A program made the translations under genes and the position numbers. Source: Planctomycetota bacterium (GTDB lineage: Bacteria > Planctomycetota > Phycisphaerae > Phycisphaerales > SM1A02). Taken from it: a DNA stretch of 51,298 bases. Of the stretch, positions 35,483-46,509 are shown piece after piece. Position 1 is the stretch's first letter. Each line of letters starts with the position of its first letter. Under the pieces are notes generated by a model. It did no database searches. It was not told the DNA's origin and saw only the letters and a program-made list of their open reading frames with translations. Location: assembly GCA_017859745.1 (NCBI GenBank), contig JAFMML010000019.1, forward strand, positions 1-51,298, written 5' to 3'.

Positions 35483-36264
35483 AGATCCTCCTCACCAACG
35501 ACGACGGCATCCACGCTCCCGGCATCGTCGCCCTGCACGCGGCCCTCGAAGGCCTCGGCGAGGTGACCACCGTCGCTCCCGCGACCGTCCAGTCGGCCGC
35601 GGGCCACGGCATCACCTTCCACCAGCCGCTGATGTGCCGGCACCTCCGGGTGAACTCGACCATGGAGGGGTGGGCGGTCGATGGGCGTCCCGCCGACTGC
35701 ACCAAGGTCGCGCTGCGAAGCCTCTGGGAGGAACTGCACGGCGAGGGCACCCGCCCCGACGTCACCATCAGCGGCATGAACGTCGGCGCCAACGTCGGGA
35801 TCAACGTGATCTACTCCGGCACGGTCGCCGCGGCGGTCGAAAGCGCCTTTCTCGGCGTGCCCGCGATCGCGGTCAGCCTGCACATCGGCGAGGGCCCGAA
35901 GACCCGCTTCGATCGCGGGGCGTGGATCGCCCGGCAGGCGATCGATCGGGTGCTCGAGCGCCCGCTCGAACCGCACGCGGTGATCAACATGAACATCCCC
36001 CGCACCGAGCGCGACGATGCCCCGATGCCGCCGATTCGGGTGGTGCCTATGAACACCGCCCCGGGCGTGGACACCTACGAGAAGCGGACCAGCCCGTCGG
36101 GTCAGATCTACTACTGGCCGAAGGGCAACGGCATGGAGTTCGCCCACACCGCGGAGGGCACCGACGTCGAGGCGCTGTGGGATCCCGCGGTGACGGTGAT
36201 GCCGCTGTCGTTCGATCTGACCGACCACGCGCGGATGCAGGACTGGCGAGAGCGGCTGGCCTGA
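35479..36264 (+). CDS. surE: 5'/3'-nucleotidase SurE
   Basis: 261 residues from the ATG at 35479, overlapping the glycosyltransferase stop. SurE is a metal-dependent phosphatase of nucleoside monophosphates, with a stress and stationary-phase role in other bacteria. The metal site is complete: LLTNDDGIHAPG with Asp8 and Asp9, the PATVQSAAGHG serine, and SGMNVGANVG with the conserved Asn, followed by YSGTVAAAVESAFLGVPAIAVSL. Length and order match the family. Usually surE neighbours pcm or nlpD; here it is translationally coupled to a glycosyltransferase, a different context. Confidence 0.93.
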   Translation: MKILLTNDDGIHAPGIVALHAALEGLGEVTTVAPATVQSAAGHGITFHQPLMCRHLRVNSTMEGWAVDGRPADCTKVALRSLWEELHGEGTRPDVTISGMNVGANVGINVIYSGTVAAAVESAFLGVPAIAVSLHIGEGPKTRFDRGAWIARQAIDRVLERPLEPHAVINMNIPRTERDDAPMPPIRVVPMNTAPGVDTYEKRTSPSGQIYYWPKGNGMEFAHTAEGTDVEALWDPAVTVMPLSFDLTDHARMQDWRERLA

Positions 36265-36293
36265 CGGGGGTGGGAGATCGTGTCCGGCGCCGG

Positions 36294-36393
36294 GTCGGAC
36301 ATGTCGGACATGTCTGACGGGTCGGACTCGTACCGCGTCGCCGTTCGAGCCGACGCTCGATTCGGACACGAGCCGAGGCCTCGCTTCGCGAGG
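36294..36393 (-). repeat. Composite extragenic repeat element, copy B
   Basis: Inverted relative to copy A. 9-nt units GTCGGACAT, GTCGGACAT, GTCTGACGG, GTCGGACTC occupy 36294-36329; hairpin CCTCGCTTCGCGAGG, the reverse complement of that in copy A, occupies 36379-36393. Read on the minus strand it runs hairpin, about 40 bases, GACGCGG, then repeats, the same as copy A. It fills the convergent gap (36265-36445) between surE and alaS, and the hairpin lies 52 bases beyond the alaS stop codon, where it may end that transcript. Confidence 0.8.
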
Positions 36394-36445
36394 ACAGCCT
36401 GCCGAGCACGCGACGCGGAGGGGCCGCCCGGCACGACTCGGCGCC

Positions 36446-39289
<2,844 letters not shown>

Positions 39290-39451
39290 GGCGTGGACCG
39301 GGAACCTGTCGGGGCGGGAGGGAGGAGCGGCGGCAGGGAGCGATCGCCGCCTCGTCGGCGGATGCGATCGAACGCGGTGCGGTCCGCCGGCGAACACGGT
39401 AGTCCGGCGATCGCAGCCCGCAGTGTCGCCGCTGCGACCGAACATTGCTGC

Positions 39452-40957
39452 ATGCGCCGTCCCGCTCGATCCGACGACCCTTTCATGTCCGCCGCCGAGA
39501 CCACCAGTCAGACGCCTGCCGCCGCCGGGGTGCCGGTCGCGGTCGATCTCGACGGCACCCTCGTCCGCAGCGATCTGATGTGGGAGGGCCTCGTCAGGGC
39601 GATCTTCCGCCGACCCTGGCGCCTCGCCGGAGTGGCGGCGGCGCTCGTGGGCGGCAAGGCGGGGTTCAAGCGGGCCGTGGCCGAGGCCGGCCCGGTCGAT
39701 GCGACGCATCTGCCGTTTCGAGCGGATCTCCTTTCCTGGCTCGGCGAGCAGCGAGCGGCGGGGCGGAGAATCGTGTTGGCAACCGCAGCCGATCGGGCGC
39801 CCGCCGAGGCGGTGGCGGCGGCGTCGGGGGTCTTCGACGAGGTTCTGGCGACGGAATCCGGGCGAAACCTCTCCGGAGCGGCGAAGGCCGAGGCCCTTGT
39901 CGAGCGGTTCGGCGAAGGTGGGTTCGACTACGCGGGCGACCATCCGAGGAAGGATGCCCCGGTCTTCCGCCGCGCCCGAGCGTGCGTGGCGGTCGGCGGA
40001 GCGGGGCTGGCACGAGATCTTCGGGCTCGGGATCGACCGATTGCGGCCTCGTTTGCCGACAACCACTCGGTGACCGGTGCCATTCTCCGAGCGATGCGGG
40101 TCCATCAGTGGACCAAGAACCTGCTGGTGCTGGTGCCGCTGCTGACCGCGCATCTGGTCCTCGACGCGGCGTCCTGGGCGAACGCCGGTCTGGCGTTTCT
40201 CGCCTTCAGCCTCCTCGCCTCGGGCACCTACCTCCTCAACGACCTGAACGACCTCGACGCGGATCGGGCCCACCCGACCAAGCGGCGCCGTCCCATCGCC
40301 GCCGGCGAACTGCCCATTCCGATGGCGCTTGCGACCGCGGCGGTTCTGGTTCTTGGCGGTCTGGCGATCGGCCTGCTGACGCTGCCCTCGGCGTTCGCGA
40401 CGGCACTGCTGGCCTACCTCGGTCTGACCGTGGCCTACACGCTGCTGCTGAAGCGGCACGTGCTGATCGATGTGATCGCGCTGTCGATGCTCTATGCCGT
40501 TCGCGTCTACGCCGGTGCCGCGGCGATCGAGGTGCCGCTGTCCGAATGGCTGCTGGTCTACACGCTGTTCGTGTTCACGAGCCTCGCGTTCCTGAAGCGG
40601 CACGTCGAGCTTCGGCGTCGCGAAGCCGAGGGCGGCGAACATGTCCCCGGCCGAGGCTACGTGCCCGCGGACGCTCGGGTGATCGGCGTCGTGGGTCCGG
40701 CGATCGGCCTGATGTCGGTGATGGTCCTCGCCCTCTACGTGCAGACGCCCACGGTCGAATCGCTCTACGCGAGTCCCGGCCTGCTGTGGCTGCTGCTTCC
40801 GTTGACCACCTGGTGGATCGTCCGGATCTGGTTCCTCGCAGAGCGGGGCGAGGTCGACGACGATCCGGTGGCGTTCGCGATTCGCGACCGCGGCACCCAG
40901 ACGGTGGTGGTGCTGATGGCCGCGGTGGCGATCGTCGCGTGGAAGTGGGGCGGCTAG
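39452..40957 (+). CDS. HAD phosphatase-UbiA prenyltransferase fusion
   Basis: 501 residues; the ATG at 39485 (490 residues) is an equally possible start and neither has a Shine-Dalgarno. Residues 28-205 are a HAD-type hydrolase: VAVDLDGTLVRSD with nucleophile Asp32 and Asp34, then LATAADRAPAEAV and FDYAGDHPRKDAPVF. Residues 210-501 are a UbiA-type membrane transferase with about eight helices and the metal/pyrophosphate motif NDLNDLDADRAHPTKRRRP, followed by YTLLLKRHVLIDVIAL. The UbiA half resembles decaprenyl-phosphate phosphoribosyltransferase, whose phosphorylated product would need a phosphatase, as supplied by the fused HAD domain. Likely role: making a polyprenyl-linked sugar donor; the exact substrate is inferred. 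Divergent from alaS. Confidence 0.82.
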   Translation: MRRPARSDDPFMSAAETTSQTPAAAGVPVAVDLDGTLVRSDLMWEGLVRAIFRRPWRLAGVAAALVGGKAGFKRAVAEAGPVDATHLPFRADLLSWLGEQRAAGRRIVLATAADRAPAEAVAAASGVFDEVLATESGRNLSGAAKAEALVERFGEGGFDYAGDHPRKDAPVFRRARACVAVGGAGLARDLRARDRPIAASFADNHSVTGAILRAMRVHQWTKNLLVLVPLLTAHLVLDAASWANAGLAFLAFSLLASGTYLLNDLNDLDADRAHPTKRRRPIAAGELPIPMALATAAVLVLGGLAIGLLTLPSAFATALLAYLGLTVAYTLLLKRHVLIDVIALSMLYAVRVYAGAAAIEVPLSEWLLVYTLFVFTSLAFLKRHVELRRREAEGGEHVPGRGYVPADARVIGVVGPAIGLMSVMVLALYVQTPTVESLYASPGLLWLLLPLTTWWIVRIWFLAERGEVDDDPVAFAIRDRGTQTVVVLMAAVAIVAWKWGG

Positions 40958-41015
40958 GGTTCGAAGCCGTCGCGACCCGCCTCCGAACTCGACTCGACAC
41001 GGCTCCGAGGACTCC

Positions 41016-41837
41016 ATGAACAAGACCGCCCGTCCCGCCGTTCGCCCCTACATCGGCGGCAACTGGAAGATGAACCTCCGTCTCGCCTCGGCGGTCGAAC
41101 TCGCGGAGACCATCCATGCGGATCTCTCCGGCGACGCGGGCGGACCGCAGCTGGATCCCCGGATCGACGTGGCGGTCTTCCCGCCGTCGCCCTATCTGAT
41201 GTCGGTCGGACGGGCGATGGGGCACGGCCCGCCTTCGTTGGGAGCGCAGGATCTCTCGCCGCACGACGACGGGGCCTACACCGGGCAGGTCTCCGCAGGG
41301 ATGCTCGACGACTTGAACGCCCGCTGGGTGCTCGTGGGCCACAGCGAACGTCGGCACGGCCTCGAAGAGCCCCCGGAGACGCTTCGAGCGAAGCTCGTCC
41401 GAGCCCTCGAGAGCGATCTCGAGACGGTGTTCTGCGTCGGCGAGACCTTGGAGGAACGGGAGTCCGGGGATGCCGAGTCGACCATCGTGGGCCAGGTCCG
41501 AAGCGGTCTGGAGGGCCTCGCCGCACCCACGCCGGAGCGGATCGTGGTCGCCTACGAGCCGGTCTGGGCGATCGGGACCGGCCGGACCGCCCATCCCGAC
41601 GATGCCGAAGAGGCCCATCGCTGGATCCGCCGGACCCTCGGGGAGTTGTATGATCGGGAATTCGCCGCGGCGACGAGGGTCGTCTACGGCGGCTCGGTCA
41701 CGGCCAGCAACGCCGCCGAGTTGTTTCGTCGGCCGGAGATCGATGGCGGGCTCGTCGGAGGAGCCTCCCTCAAGGCCGATTCGTTCGCGGCGATCTGCCG
41801 TGCCGCCGAAGCGCGGCTCGGTCAGACGTCCGCCTGA
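41016..41837 (+). CDS. tpiA: Triose-phosphate isomerase
   Basis: 273 residues; GAGGA lies seven bases before the ATG. It interconverts dihydroxyacetone phosphate and glyceraldehyde 3-phosphate in glycolysis and gluconeogenesis. Catalytic set intact: Asn16 and Lys18 (GGNWKMN), His109 (VLVGHSERR), Glu181 (AYEPVWAIGTG); the phosphate loop is VYGGSVTASNA and the end GLVGGASLKADSF. About 20 residues longer than typical, mostly at the N-terminus and around residues 40-50. First gene of a plus-strand run with secG and yicC, a pairing (tpiA-secG) seen in many bacteria. Confidence 0.96.
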   Translation: MNKTARPAVRPYIGGNWKMNLRLASAVELAETIHADLSGDAGGPQLDPRIDVAVFPPSPYLMSVGRAMGHGPPSLGAQDLSPHDDGAYTGQVSAGMLDDLNARWVLVGHSERRHGLEEPPETLRAKLVRALESDLETVFCVGETLEERESGDAESTIVGQVRSGLEGLAAPTPERIVVAYEPVWAIGTGRTAHPDDAEEAHRWIRRTLGELYDREFAAATRVVYGGSVTASNAAELFRRPEIDGGLVGGASLKADSFAAICRAAEARLGQTSA

Positions 41838-41842
41838 CTGCC

Positions 41843-41859
41843 CGGTCCGCGACGGACCG
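41843..41859 (+). promoter_or_regulatory. Hairpin between tpiA and secG
   Basis: CGGTCCG and CGGACCG form a perfect 7-bp stem with a CGA loop in the 47-base gap. There is no T-run, so partial attenuation or RNA processing is more likely than a full stop. Confidence 0.35.
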
Positions 41860-41884
41860 TCGGCGATTCTGGAGTCTTCCGCCC

Positions 41885-42271
41885 ATGGCGATCCTCGCTC
41901 CCCTCACCGTCGTCTTCATCGTCGCCTCGGTGGCGCTGGTGCTCATCATCCTCGTGCAGCGGCCGCAGGGCGGCGGGCTCGCCGGAGCCTTCGGCGGCGC
42001 CGGCGGTGGCGGCACCGACACCGCGTTCGGCGGACGCACCGGCGACGTGCTGACGGTGGCGACGGTCGGCGCCTTCGTCCTCTACCTCGGCCTGGCGATC
42101 ACGCTGAACATCCTCGACTCGCGACTGCTCGCGCCGCCCTCGCCGGAAGAGGCCGCCACGACGGTGGAGTCCGGCGACGATTCGAACACGGCCGCCCCGA
42201 CGACGCCCGCTCCCGCGGCGCTGCCTTCGCTCGACGACGCCGTCGCCCCGGCGGGGACCACCAGCCCGTGA
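41885..42271 (+). CDS. secG: Preprotein translocase subunit SecG
   Basis: 128 residues. SecG sits in the inner membrane and assists SecYE in protein export. Two membrane helices at about 5-24 (PLTVVFIVASVALVLIILVQ) and 57-77 (VATVGAFVLYLGLAITLNIL) flank the family's cytoplasmic loop RPQGGGLAGAFGGAGGGGTDTAFGGRTGD. The Pro/Ala/Thr-rich tail of 45 residues is typical of longer SecG forms. GGAG precedes the ATG by about ten bases. The stop codon overlaps the yicC start (GTGA). Confidence 0.92.
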   Translation: MAILAPLTVVFIVASVALVLIILVQRPQGGGLAGAFGGAGGGGTDTAFGGRTGDVLTVATVGAFVLYLGLAITLNILDSRLLAPPSPEEAATTVESGDDSNTAAPTTPAPAALPSLDDAVAPAGTTSP

Positions 42272-43158
42272 TCCGTTCGATGACCGGCTTCGGCGCCGCC
42301 AGCGGCGAGGCCGAGGGCAGTCGATTCGCGGTCGAGATCCGCGCCGTCAACGGCAAGTTCTACAAGTCCTCGGTGCGGCTCCCCGACGAGCTGCTGCCGC
42401 TCGAGCCCGAGATCGATCAGGCGGTCTCGAAGCGCCTCGGTCGGGGCAGCGTCACCATCTCGGTCCGCTTCACGCCGGCGCCCGGCGCCGTCGCGGCGGC
42501 GGTCAATCGGGCGGTGGTCGCGGCCTATCTCGAGCAGGTCGTGGCCGCGGTGCCGGAGACCCTCGAGGATCGGGTTCGGATCGATCCGGCCACCCTGCTC
42601 TCGCTGCCGGGAGCGCTCGCGCCGGAGTCCGGGGATCATCTGATCGAGTCGGCCCGTCCGACCCTCGCCCGCCTGGTCGAGGAGGCGTGCGAACGCCTGT
42701 TGGAGATGCGGCGCCGCGAAGGCGCGACGCTGGCGGTGCAGTTGCGGGAGATCGTGGGCGAGATCCGAGATCGACTCGAACGGGTCGCTCGGCGGGCCCC
42801 CGAGGTCGTGGTGGGCTACCGCGAGCGCCTGCGAAGCCGGATCGACACGCTGCTTTCGGAGGTCGGCACGACGCTTCGCGACGAGGACCTGATCCGCGAG
42901 GTCGCCATCTACGCCGAGCGCAGCGACATCGCGGAGGAGGTCATCCGACTGAGAGGACATCTCGAGCAGTTCGAGCAGGCCCTCGTGCCCGAGGGCGGAC
43001 GCCCCGCGGGCCGGGTGCTGGACTTTCTCGCTCAGGAGATGCTCCGGGAGGCGAACACCATCGCCAGCAAGTCCGGCGACTCGGAGATCAGTCGCGAGAT
43101 CGTCGAGATCAAGGGCCTGATCGATCGAACCAAGGAACAGGCCCAGAACGTCGAGTAG
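42268..43158 (+). CDS. yicC: YicC/YloC family endoribonuclease
   Basis: 296 residues from a GTG at 42268 overlapping the secG stop, giving the family start MIRSMTGFG. Members are metal-dependent endoribonucleases; E. coli YicC is linked to degradation of the small RNA RyhB. The N-terminal half holds VEIRAVNGKFYKSSVRLPDELLPLE and the C-terminal DUF1732 half ends GRVLDFLAQEMLREANTIASKSGDSEISREIVEIKGLIDRTKEQAQNVE, which is essentially diagnostic and contains the conserved Glu cluster. The gene is often followed by gmk; here a phosphotransferase-fold gene follows instead. Confidence 0.93.
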   Translation: MIRSMTGFGAASGEAEGSRFAVEIRAVNGKFYKSSVRLPDELLPLEPEIDQAVSKRLGRGSVTISVRFTPAPGAVAAAVNRAVVAAYLEQVVAAVPETLEDRVRIDPATLLSLPGALAPESGDHLIESARPTLARLVEEACERLLEMRRREGATLAVQLREIVGEIRDRLERVARRAPEVVVGYRERLRSRIDTLLSEVGTTLRDEDLIREVAIYAERSDIAEEVIRLRGHLEQFEQALVPEGGRPAGRVLDFLAQEMLREANTIASKSGDSEISREIVEIKGLIDRTKEQAQNVE

Positions 43159-43184
43159 CCCCTCGGCGTCGGCCCCACTCCGCC

Positions 43185-44234
43185 ATGGACGAATCGGAAC
43201 CAGATCCGCCACTCGATTCCCCCGAGGGCGATGGGGGTCGCGCGACCCTCGAGCCCGAGCTCGTCGCCGAGGTGCTCGCGTCCTTCGGCCTGCCCTCGCC
43301 GACGCGGCTGCGGACCATCGAGCGAGGCTCGCGCCGGGTGCCGAAGGTCGTCGTCGAGACGCCCGAAGGCGCCTTCGTGCTGAAGCGGCGACGCCCCGGT
43401 TCGGCGGAGGCGGCGCGATTCACCGCGGGGTTGCAGCGACGCCTCGCCGCGAGCGGGTGCCCGGTGCCTCGCGTGCGCTCGACGATCGAGGGCGATGCGG
43501 TCCTCGAACGCGACGGGCACACCTTCGAACTCGTCGAGTTCATCGCCGGGGAGCGCTATCCCCGCCATCCGGCGGCGGCCGCCTCCGCCGGGCGGACGCT
43601 GGTTCGCCTGCACGAGGAGATGCGAAACCTCGCGGCGCCGGAACGCCTGCACGGCTCCTACCACGACTCGCCCCTGGTTCGCGAGGTGCTGCAGCGCCTG
43701 CAGGAGCGCGGTGAGGAGGCGACCGGCGGTTCGATCACGCCGTCGACGCTCGTGGATCGATACGAGCGGGCCGCCGAAGTCGCCGCGGACTGGTTCAAGG
43801 AACGGCCCCGACGTCTCGTGCATGGGGACTATCACCCGGGAAACCTGATCTGCACGACCGACGCCACGGGCTCGGTGCGAGCGGTGCTGGATTGGGAAGC
43901 GGTCCGTCTGGACCTGCCGCAGGCGGAGTTCGCTGCGGCCGCGGTCCACTTCGCCCTGCCACCCTCTGCGGTCCCGGCGGGACGCCTCGGTCTCGACGAA
44001 TCGCTCCTGACCGCCTTCGCGGAGGGGTTCGGACCGCTTCGCCGCGACACCGCCGAGATCGTCCCCGACCTGATGATCGAATCGGTGGTCGCCGACGTCG
44101 CCTTTCTCCTCGATGGCGGGGTGCGGGGCGAGCGGGCCGCACGCCTCGGAGACACCCTCGAGGGACTGCTCGAGTGGATCGATCGGCAGCGGAATGCGAT
44201 TTCGAAGATCGTCCGCGCCGTGTCGCCTCGGTAG
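43185..44234 (+). CDS. Aminoglycoside phosphotransferase-fold kinase
   Basis: 349 residues from the ATG at 43185, 26 bases after yicC. Protein-kinase-like APH fold: a nucleotide-binding N-lobe (VVVETPEGAFVLKRRRPG with the ATP lysine), then the catalytic loop LVHGDYHPGNLI (about 213-224) with the catalytic Asp, and the metal-binding LDWEAVRLDLPQAEFAAAA. The family includes homoserine, choline, spore-coat and antibiotic kinases, so a small-molecule or sugar acceptor is likely, but which one is not visible. No sign that it gives drug resistance. Confidence 0.82.
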   Translation: MDESEPDPPLDSPEGDGGRATLEPELVAEVLASFGLPSPTRLRTIERGSRRVPKVVVETPEGAFVLKRRRPGSAEAARFTAGLQRRLAASGCPVPRVRSTIEGDAVLERDGHTFELVEFIAGERYPRHPAAAASAGRTLVRLHEEMRNLAAPERLHGSYHDSPLVREVLQRLQERGEEATGGSITPSTLVDRYERAAEVAADWFKERPRRLVHGDYHPGNLICTTDATGSVRAVLDWEAVRLDLPQAEFAAAAVHFALPPSAVPAGRLGLDESLLTAFAEGFGPLRRDTAEIVPDLMIESVVADVAFLLDGGVRGERAARLGDTLEGLLEWIDRQRNAISKIVRAVSPR

Positions 44235-44237
44235 CAT
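44232..44237 (+). promoter_or_regulatory. -10-like box placed for a leaderless PDZ transcript
   Basis: TAGCAT in GGTAGCATCG overlaps the end of the kinase gene and ends six bases before the PDZ ATG at 44244, which has no Shine-Dalgarno. Transcription would start at the ATG itself. Confidence 0.45.
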
Positions 44238-44243
44238 CGCGTC

Positions 44244-45296
44244 ATGCCCATCGGCCGACGAGTCCGATCGCCCAGATCGACACCGACATCGACACCGACG
44301 CCGCCGTCGGCTCGTGGGGTCGTCCCGCGGCTCGTCGTCGGCGTCGTTTGCGCGCTGGCGACGATCGCCGTCGAGGCGCGCGGGCTCGCGCAGGTCCCGC
44401 CGGGCGCCGTGCAGTTCGACACGTCCATTCTCGATCGGGATCTCGGGGCGATCAGGATCGATCCGGAGTTCGCCACCCTGGTCGAGCAGTTGGGCTCGGA
44501 GTCGGCGGCCGCGCGCAGCGAGGCGCAGGCGGCACTGCTGAGCCGGCGGGTTCCGGTCTTCGAACTGCTCGCGGTGCTTCAACGGCCCGATCTCGACGTC
44601 GAGCAGCGCCAGCGTCTCCTGCGGGTCGTGGACGATCAGGTGCGTTCGATTCCGCGCGGTGCGCTCGGCATTCGCATGGAGACCGCCCGCGAGGCCGGTG
44701 AAGGTGTGGTCATCAGCGGCTTCGTGACCGGAATGCCCGCGGAGGACGTGCTGCAGATCGGCGACCGGATCGTGGTCATCGAGGGCCAACCGACGCCGAC
44801 CTCGGTCGAACTGATCTCGGCGGTGCAGAGCCGATTGCCGGGCGAGGTGCTGCGTCTGGAGATCGTCCGCCGTGGCGACGACGGGGTCGAGCGCAAGCAG
44901 ATCGTGGACCTGGTCATCGGCTCGGTGGAGCAGCTCGGGCAGTCGCCGGACGATCCATTCGCGAGGTCGAATCCCGTGCTGGCCCAGCGGGCCAAGTTCA
45001 TCGCGGAGATCGGCCGTCGGTACGGCCCCTCCAGGGTCGAGGTCGAACTCGAACCTCGCACGGCGGCTCCCGCGCCGCCGATCGAGTCCCATCCGGAACT
45101 CCTGCGTCTGCGGCGGTATCTCGAGATCGTCGACTCCGGTGCCGTGAGCGATCCGACGGCATTGGAGATCCTCTGGCAGCGCCGACTGGCTCGCCTGCGG
45201 CAAAGCGCCGTCGATCCCCGGCTCGGTGCGGCCGAGCGGGCGGTGATGCGCGAGGTCGTCGAACGATTCGAGGGGATGCTGCGGGAACGCGGCTGA
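44244..45296 (+). CDS. Exported PDZ-domain protein
   Basis: 350 residues. After a Ser/Thr/Pro-rich leader comes a hydrophobic stretch at 27-50 (VVPRLVVGVVCALATIAVEARGLAQ) that acts as a signal or anchor. Residues 60-125 are helical; a PDZ domain covers about 128-225 (GALGIRMETAREAGEGVVISGFVTGMPAEDVLQIGDRIVVIEGQPTPTSVEL), the type that binds C-terminal peptides in HtrA and site-2 proteases. No protease domain is attached. The C-terminal 120 residues are helical and unknown. Probably a scaffold or adaptor outside the cytoplasm. Nine bases separate it from the kinase gene. Confidence 0.78.
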   Translation: MPIGRRVRSPRSTPTSTPTPPSARGVVPRLVVGVVCALATIAVEARGLAQVPPGAVQFDTSILDRDLGAIRIDPEFATLVEQLGSESAAARSEAQAALLSRRVPVFELLAVLQRPDLDVEQRQRLLRVVDDQVRSIPRGALGIRMETAREAGEGVVISGFVTGMPAEDVLQIGDRIVVIEGQPTPTSVELISAVQSRLPGEVLRLEIVRRGDDGVERKQIVDLVIGSVEQLGQSPDDPFARSNPVLAQRAKFIAEIGRRYGPSRVEVELEPRTAAPAPPIESHPELLRLRRYLEIVDSGAVSDPTALEILWQRRLARLRQSAVDPRLGAAERAVMREVVERFEGMLRERG

Positions 45297-45326
45297 GCCG
45301 CGGTCGGGTTCGCCTCGGCGGGCCGG

Positions 45327-46472
45327 TCAGGCCAGCCGGACCTCGCCGGAACCCTTCACGATGCGACCGAGGCGGAAGACCTGTTCGCCGCTTCGCTCGA
45401 GCTTCCGGGCGATCGCGTCCGCGAAGGTGGGGCGAACGATGAGCGTGAAGCCAACGCCCATGTTGAAGACCCGGAACATCTCCTCCTCGGCGACGCCTCC
45501 GTGCCGCTGCAGGAATCGGAAGATCGGCGGCACCGTCCACGAGGCGAGGTCGATCTCGGCGTCGAGATTCTCCGGAAGGGCGCGGCAGATGTTGCCGGCG
45601 ATGCCGCCGCCGGTGATGTGGGCCATCCCCGAGACCGCCTTCTTGCGGCGGTAGCCCGACAGCAGCTTGAGGATCGGCTTCACGTAGATCCGGGTCGGCT
45701 CGAGCAGGACGTCGAGCAGCGGGCGATCGCCGAGATCGCCGTGAGCCTTCTTCAGGTCGAGCCGCGCCTCCTTCACGATCCGCCGCACGAGGGCGTAGCC
45801 GTTGGAGTGGATGCCCGAACTCGCGAGGCCGATCACCTCGTCGCCCGCCCGGACCCTCACCGGATCGACGGCGCGAGCGAGTTCGACGACGCCGACCGTG
45901 AATCCGGCGATGTCGAAGTCGCCCTTCCGGTAGACGTCGGGCATCTCGGCGCACTCGCCGCCAAGCAGGGCGCATCCGGCGATCTCGCATCCGCGGGCGA
46001 CGCCTTCGACCATCTGGGCGGTCTGTTCGGGATCGAGGCGGTGCAGGCCGAGGTAGTCGAGGAAGAGCAGCGGCTCGGCGCCCTGCACCACGAGGTCGTT
46101 GACGTTCATCGCCACGCAGTCGATGCCGACGGTGTCGAAGACCCCCGCCTCGGCGGCGAGCTTGACCTTGGTTCCCACGCCGTCGGTGCAGGCGACGAGG
46201 ACGGGGTCCTTGTAGTTGCGCTTGAAGAGCTTCTCGTTGTAGTCGAGGCGCAGCATCCCGGCGAAGGCGCCGTGGGAGGCGAGCACGCGTGGCCCGTAGG
46301 TGCGGCGCACGATCGGTCCGATGCGATCGACGGCACGGTCGCCCGCCTCGATGTCCACACCGCTGTCGCGGTAGGTGAGCGATCGCTTGGAGCCCGCGGT
46401 CTTCCTGCGCCCGCCACGCGTCTTCGCGGCGGCCGCCGGTCCTTTCGTTCCGCTGCGGCGTGTTGCGGTCAT
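45327..46472 (-). CDS. purM: Phosphoribosylformylglycinamidine cyclo-ligase
   Basis: 381 residues against about 345 in E. coli. It closes the imidazole ring of AIR in the fifth step of purine synthesis, using ATP. The core starts at LTYRDSGVDIEAGDRAVDRI and includes VACTDGVGTKVKLA (metal/ATP), MNVNDLVVQGAEPLLFLDYL, LLGGECAEMP, GLASSGIHSNGYALVR and MAHITGGGIAGNICRALP. The extra 31 N-terminal residues are rich in Lys, Arg, Ala and Gly (RRSGTKGPAAAAKTRGGRRK). The ATG at 46472 is the only sensible start in that region. Downstream of sucD on the same strand, 37 bases away. Confidence 0.95.
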   Translation of the reverse strand: MTATRRSGTKGPAAAAKTRGGRRKTAGSKRSLTYRDSGVDIEAGDRAVDRIGPIVRRTYGPRVLASHGAFAGMLRLDYNEKLFKRNYKDPVLVACTDGVGTKVKLAAEAGVFDTVGIDCVAMNVNDLVVQGAEPLLFLDYLGLHRLDPEQTAQMVEGVARGCEIAGCALLGGECAEMPDVYRKGDFDIAGFTVGVVELARAVDPVRVRAGDEVIGLASSGIHSNGYALVRRIVKEARLDLKKAHGDLGDRPLLDVLLEPTRIYVKPILKLLSGYRRKKAVSGMAHITGGGIAGNICRALPENLDAEIDLASWTVPPIFRFLQRHGGVAEEEMFRVFNMGVGFTLIVRPTFADAIARKLERSGEQVFRLGRIVKGSGEVRLA

Positions 46473-46509
46473 GGGCGTCGAGTTTCCGGAGCGGGCGAAA
46501 CGGTCGGCC

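Noticed and set aside
39290-41023. Upstream in-frame extension of alaS on the minus strand
   Set aside because: The frame stays open through the opposite-strand HAD-UbiA gene, but AlaS homology begins only after the ATG at 39289 and the extension is Arg/His-rich shadow sequence.
43185-44234. Aminoglycoside resistance gene
   Set aside because: Only the general APH fold is visible. The chromosomal housekeeping context and lack of specific resistance motifs do not support a resistance call.
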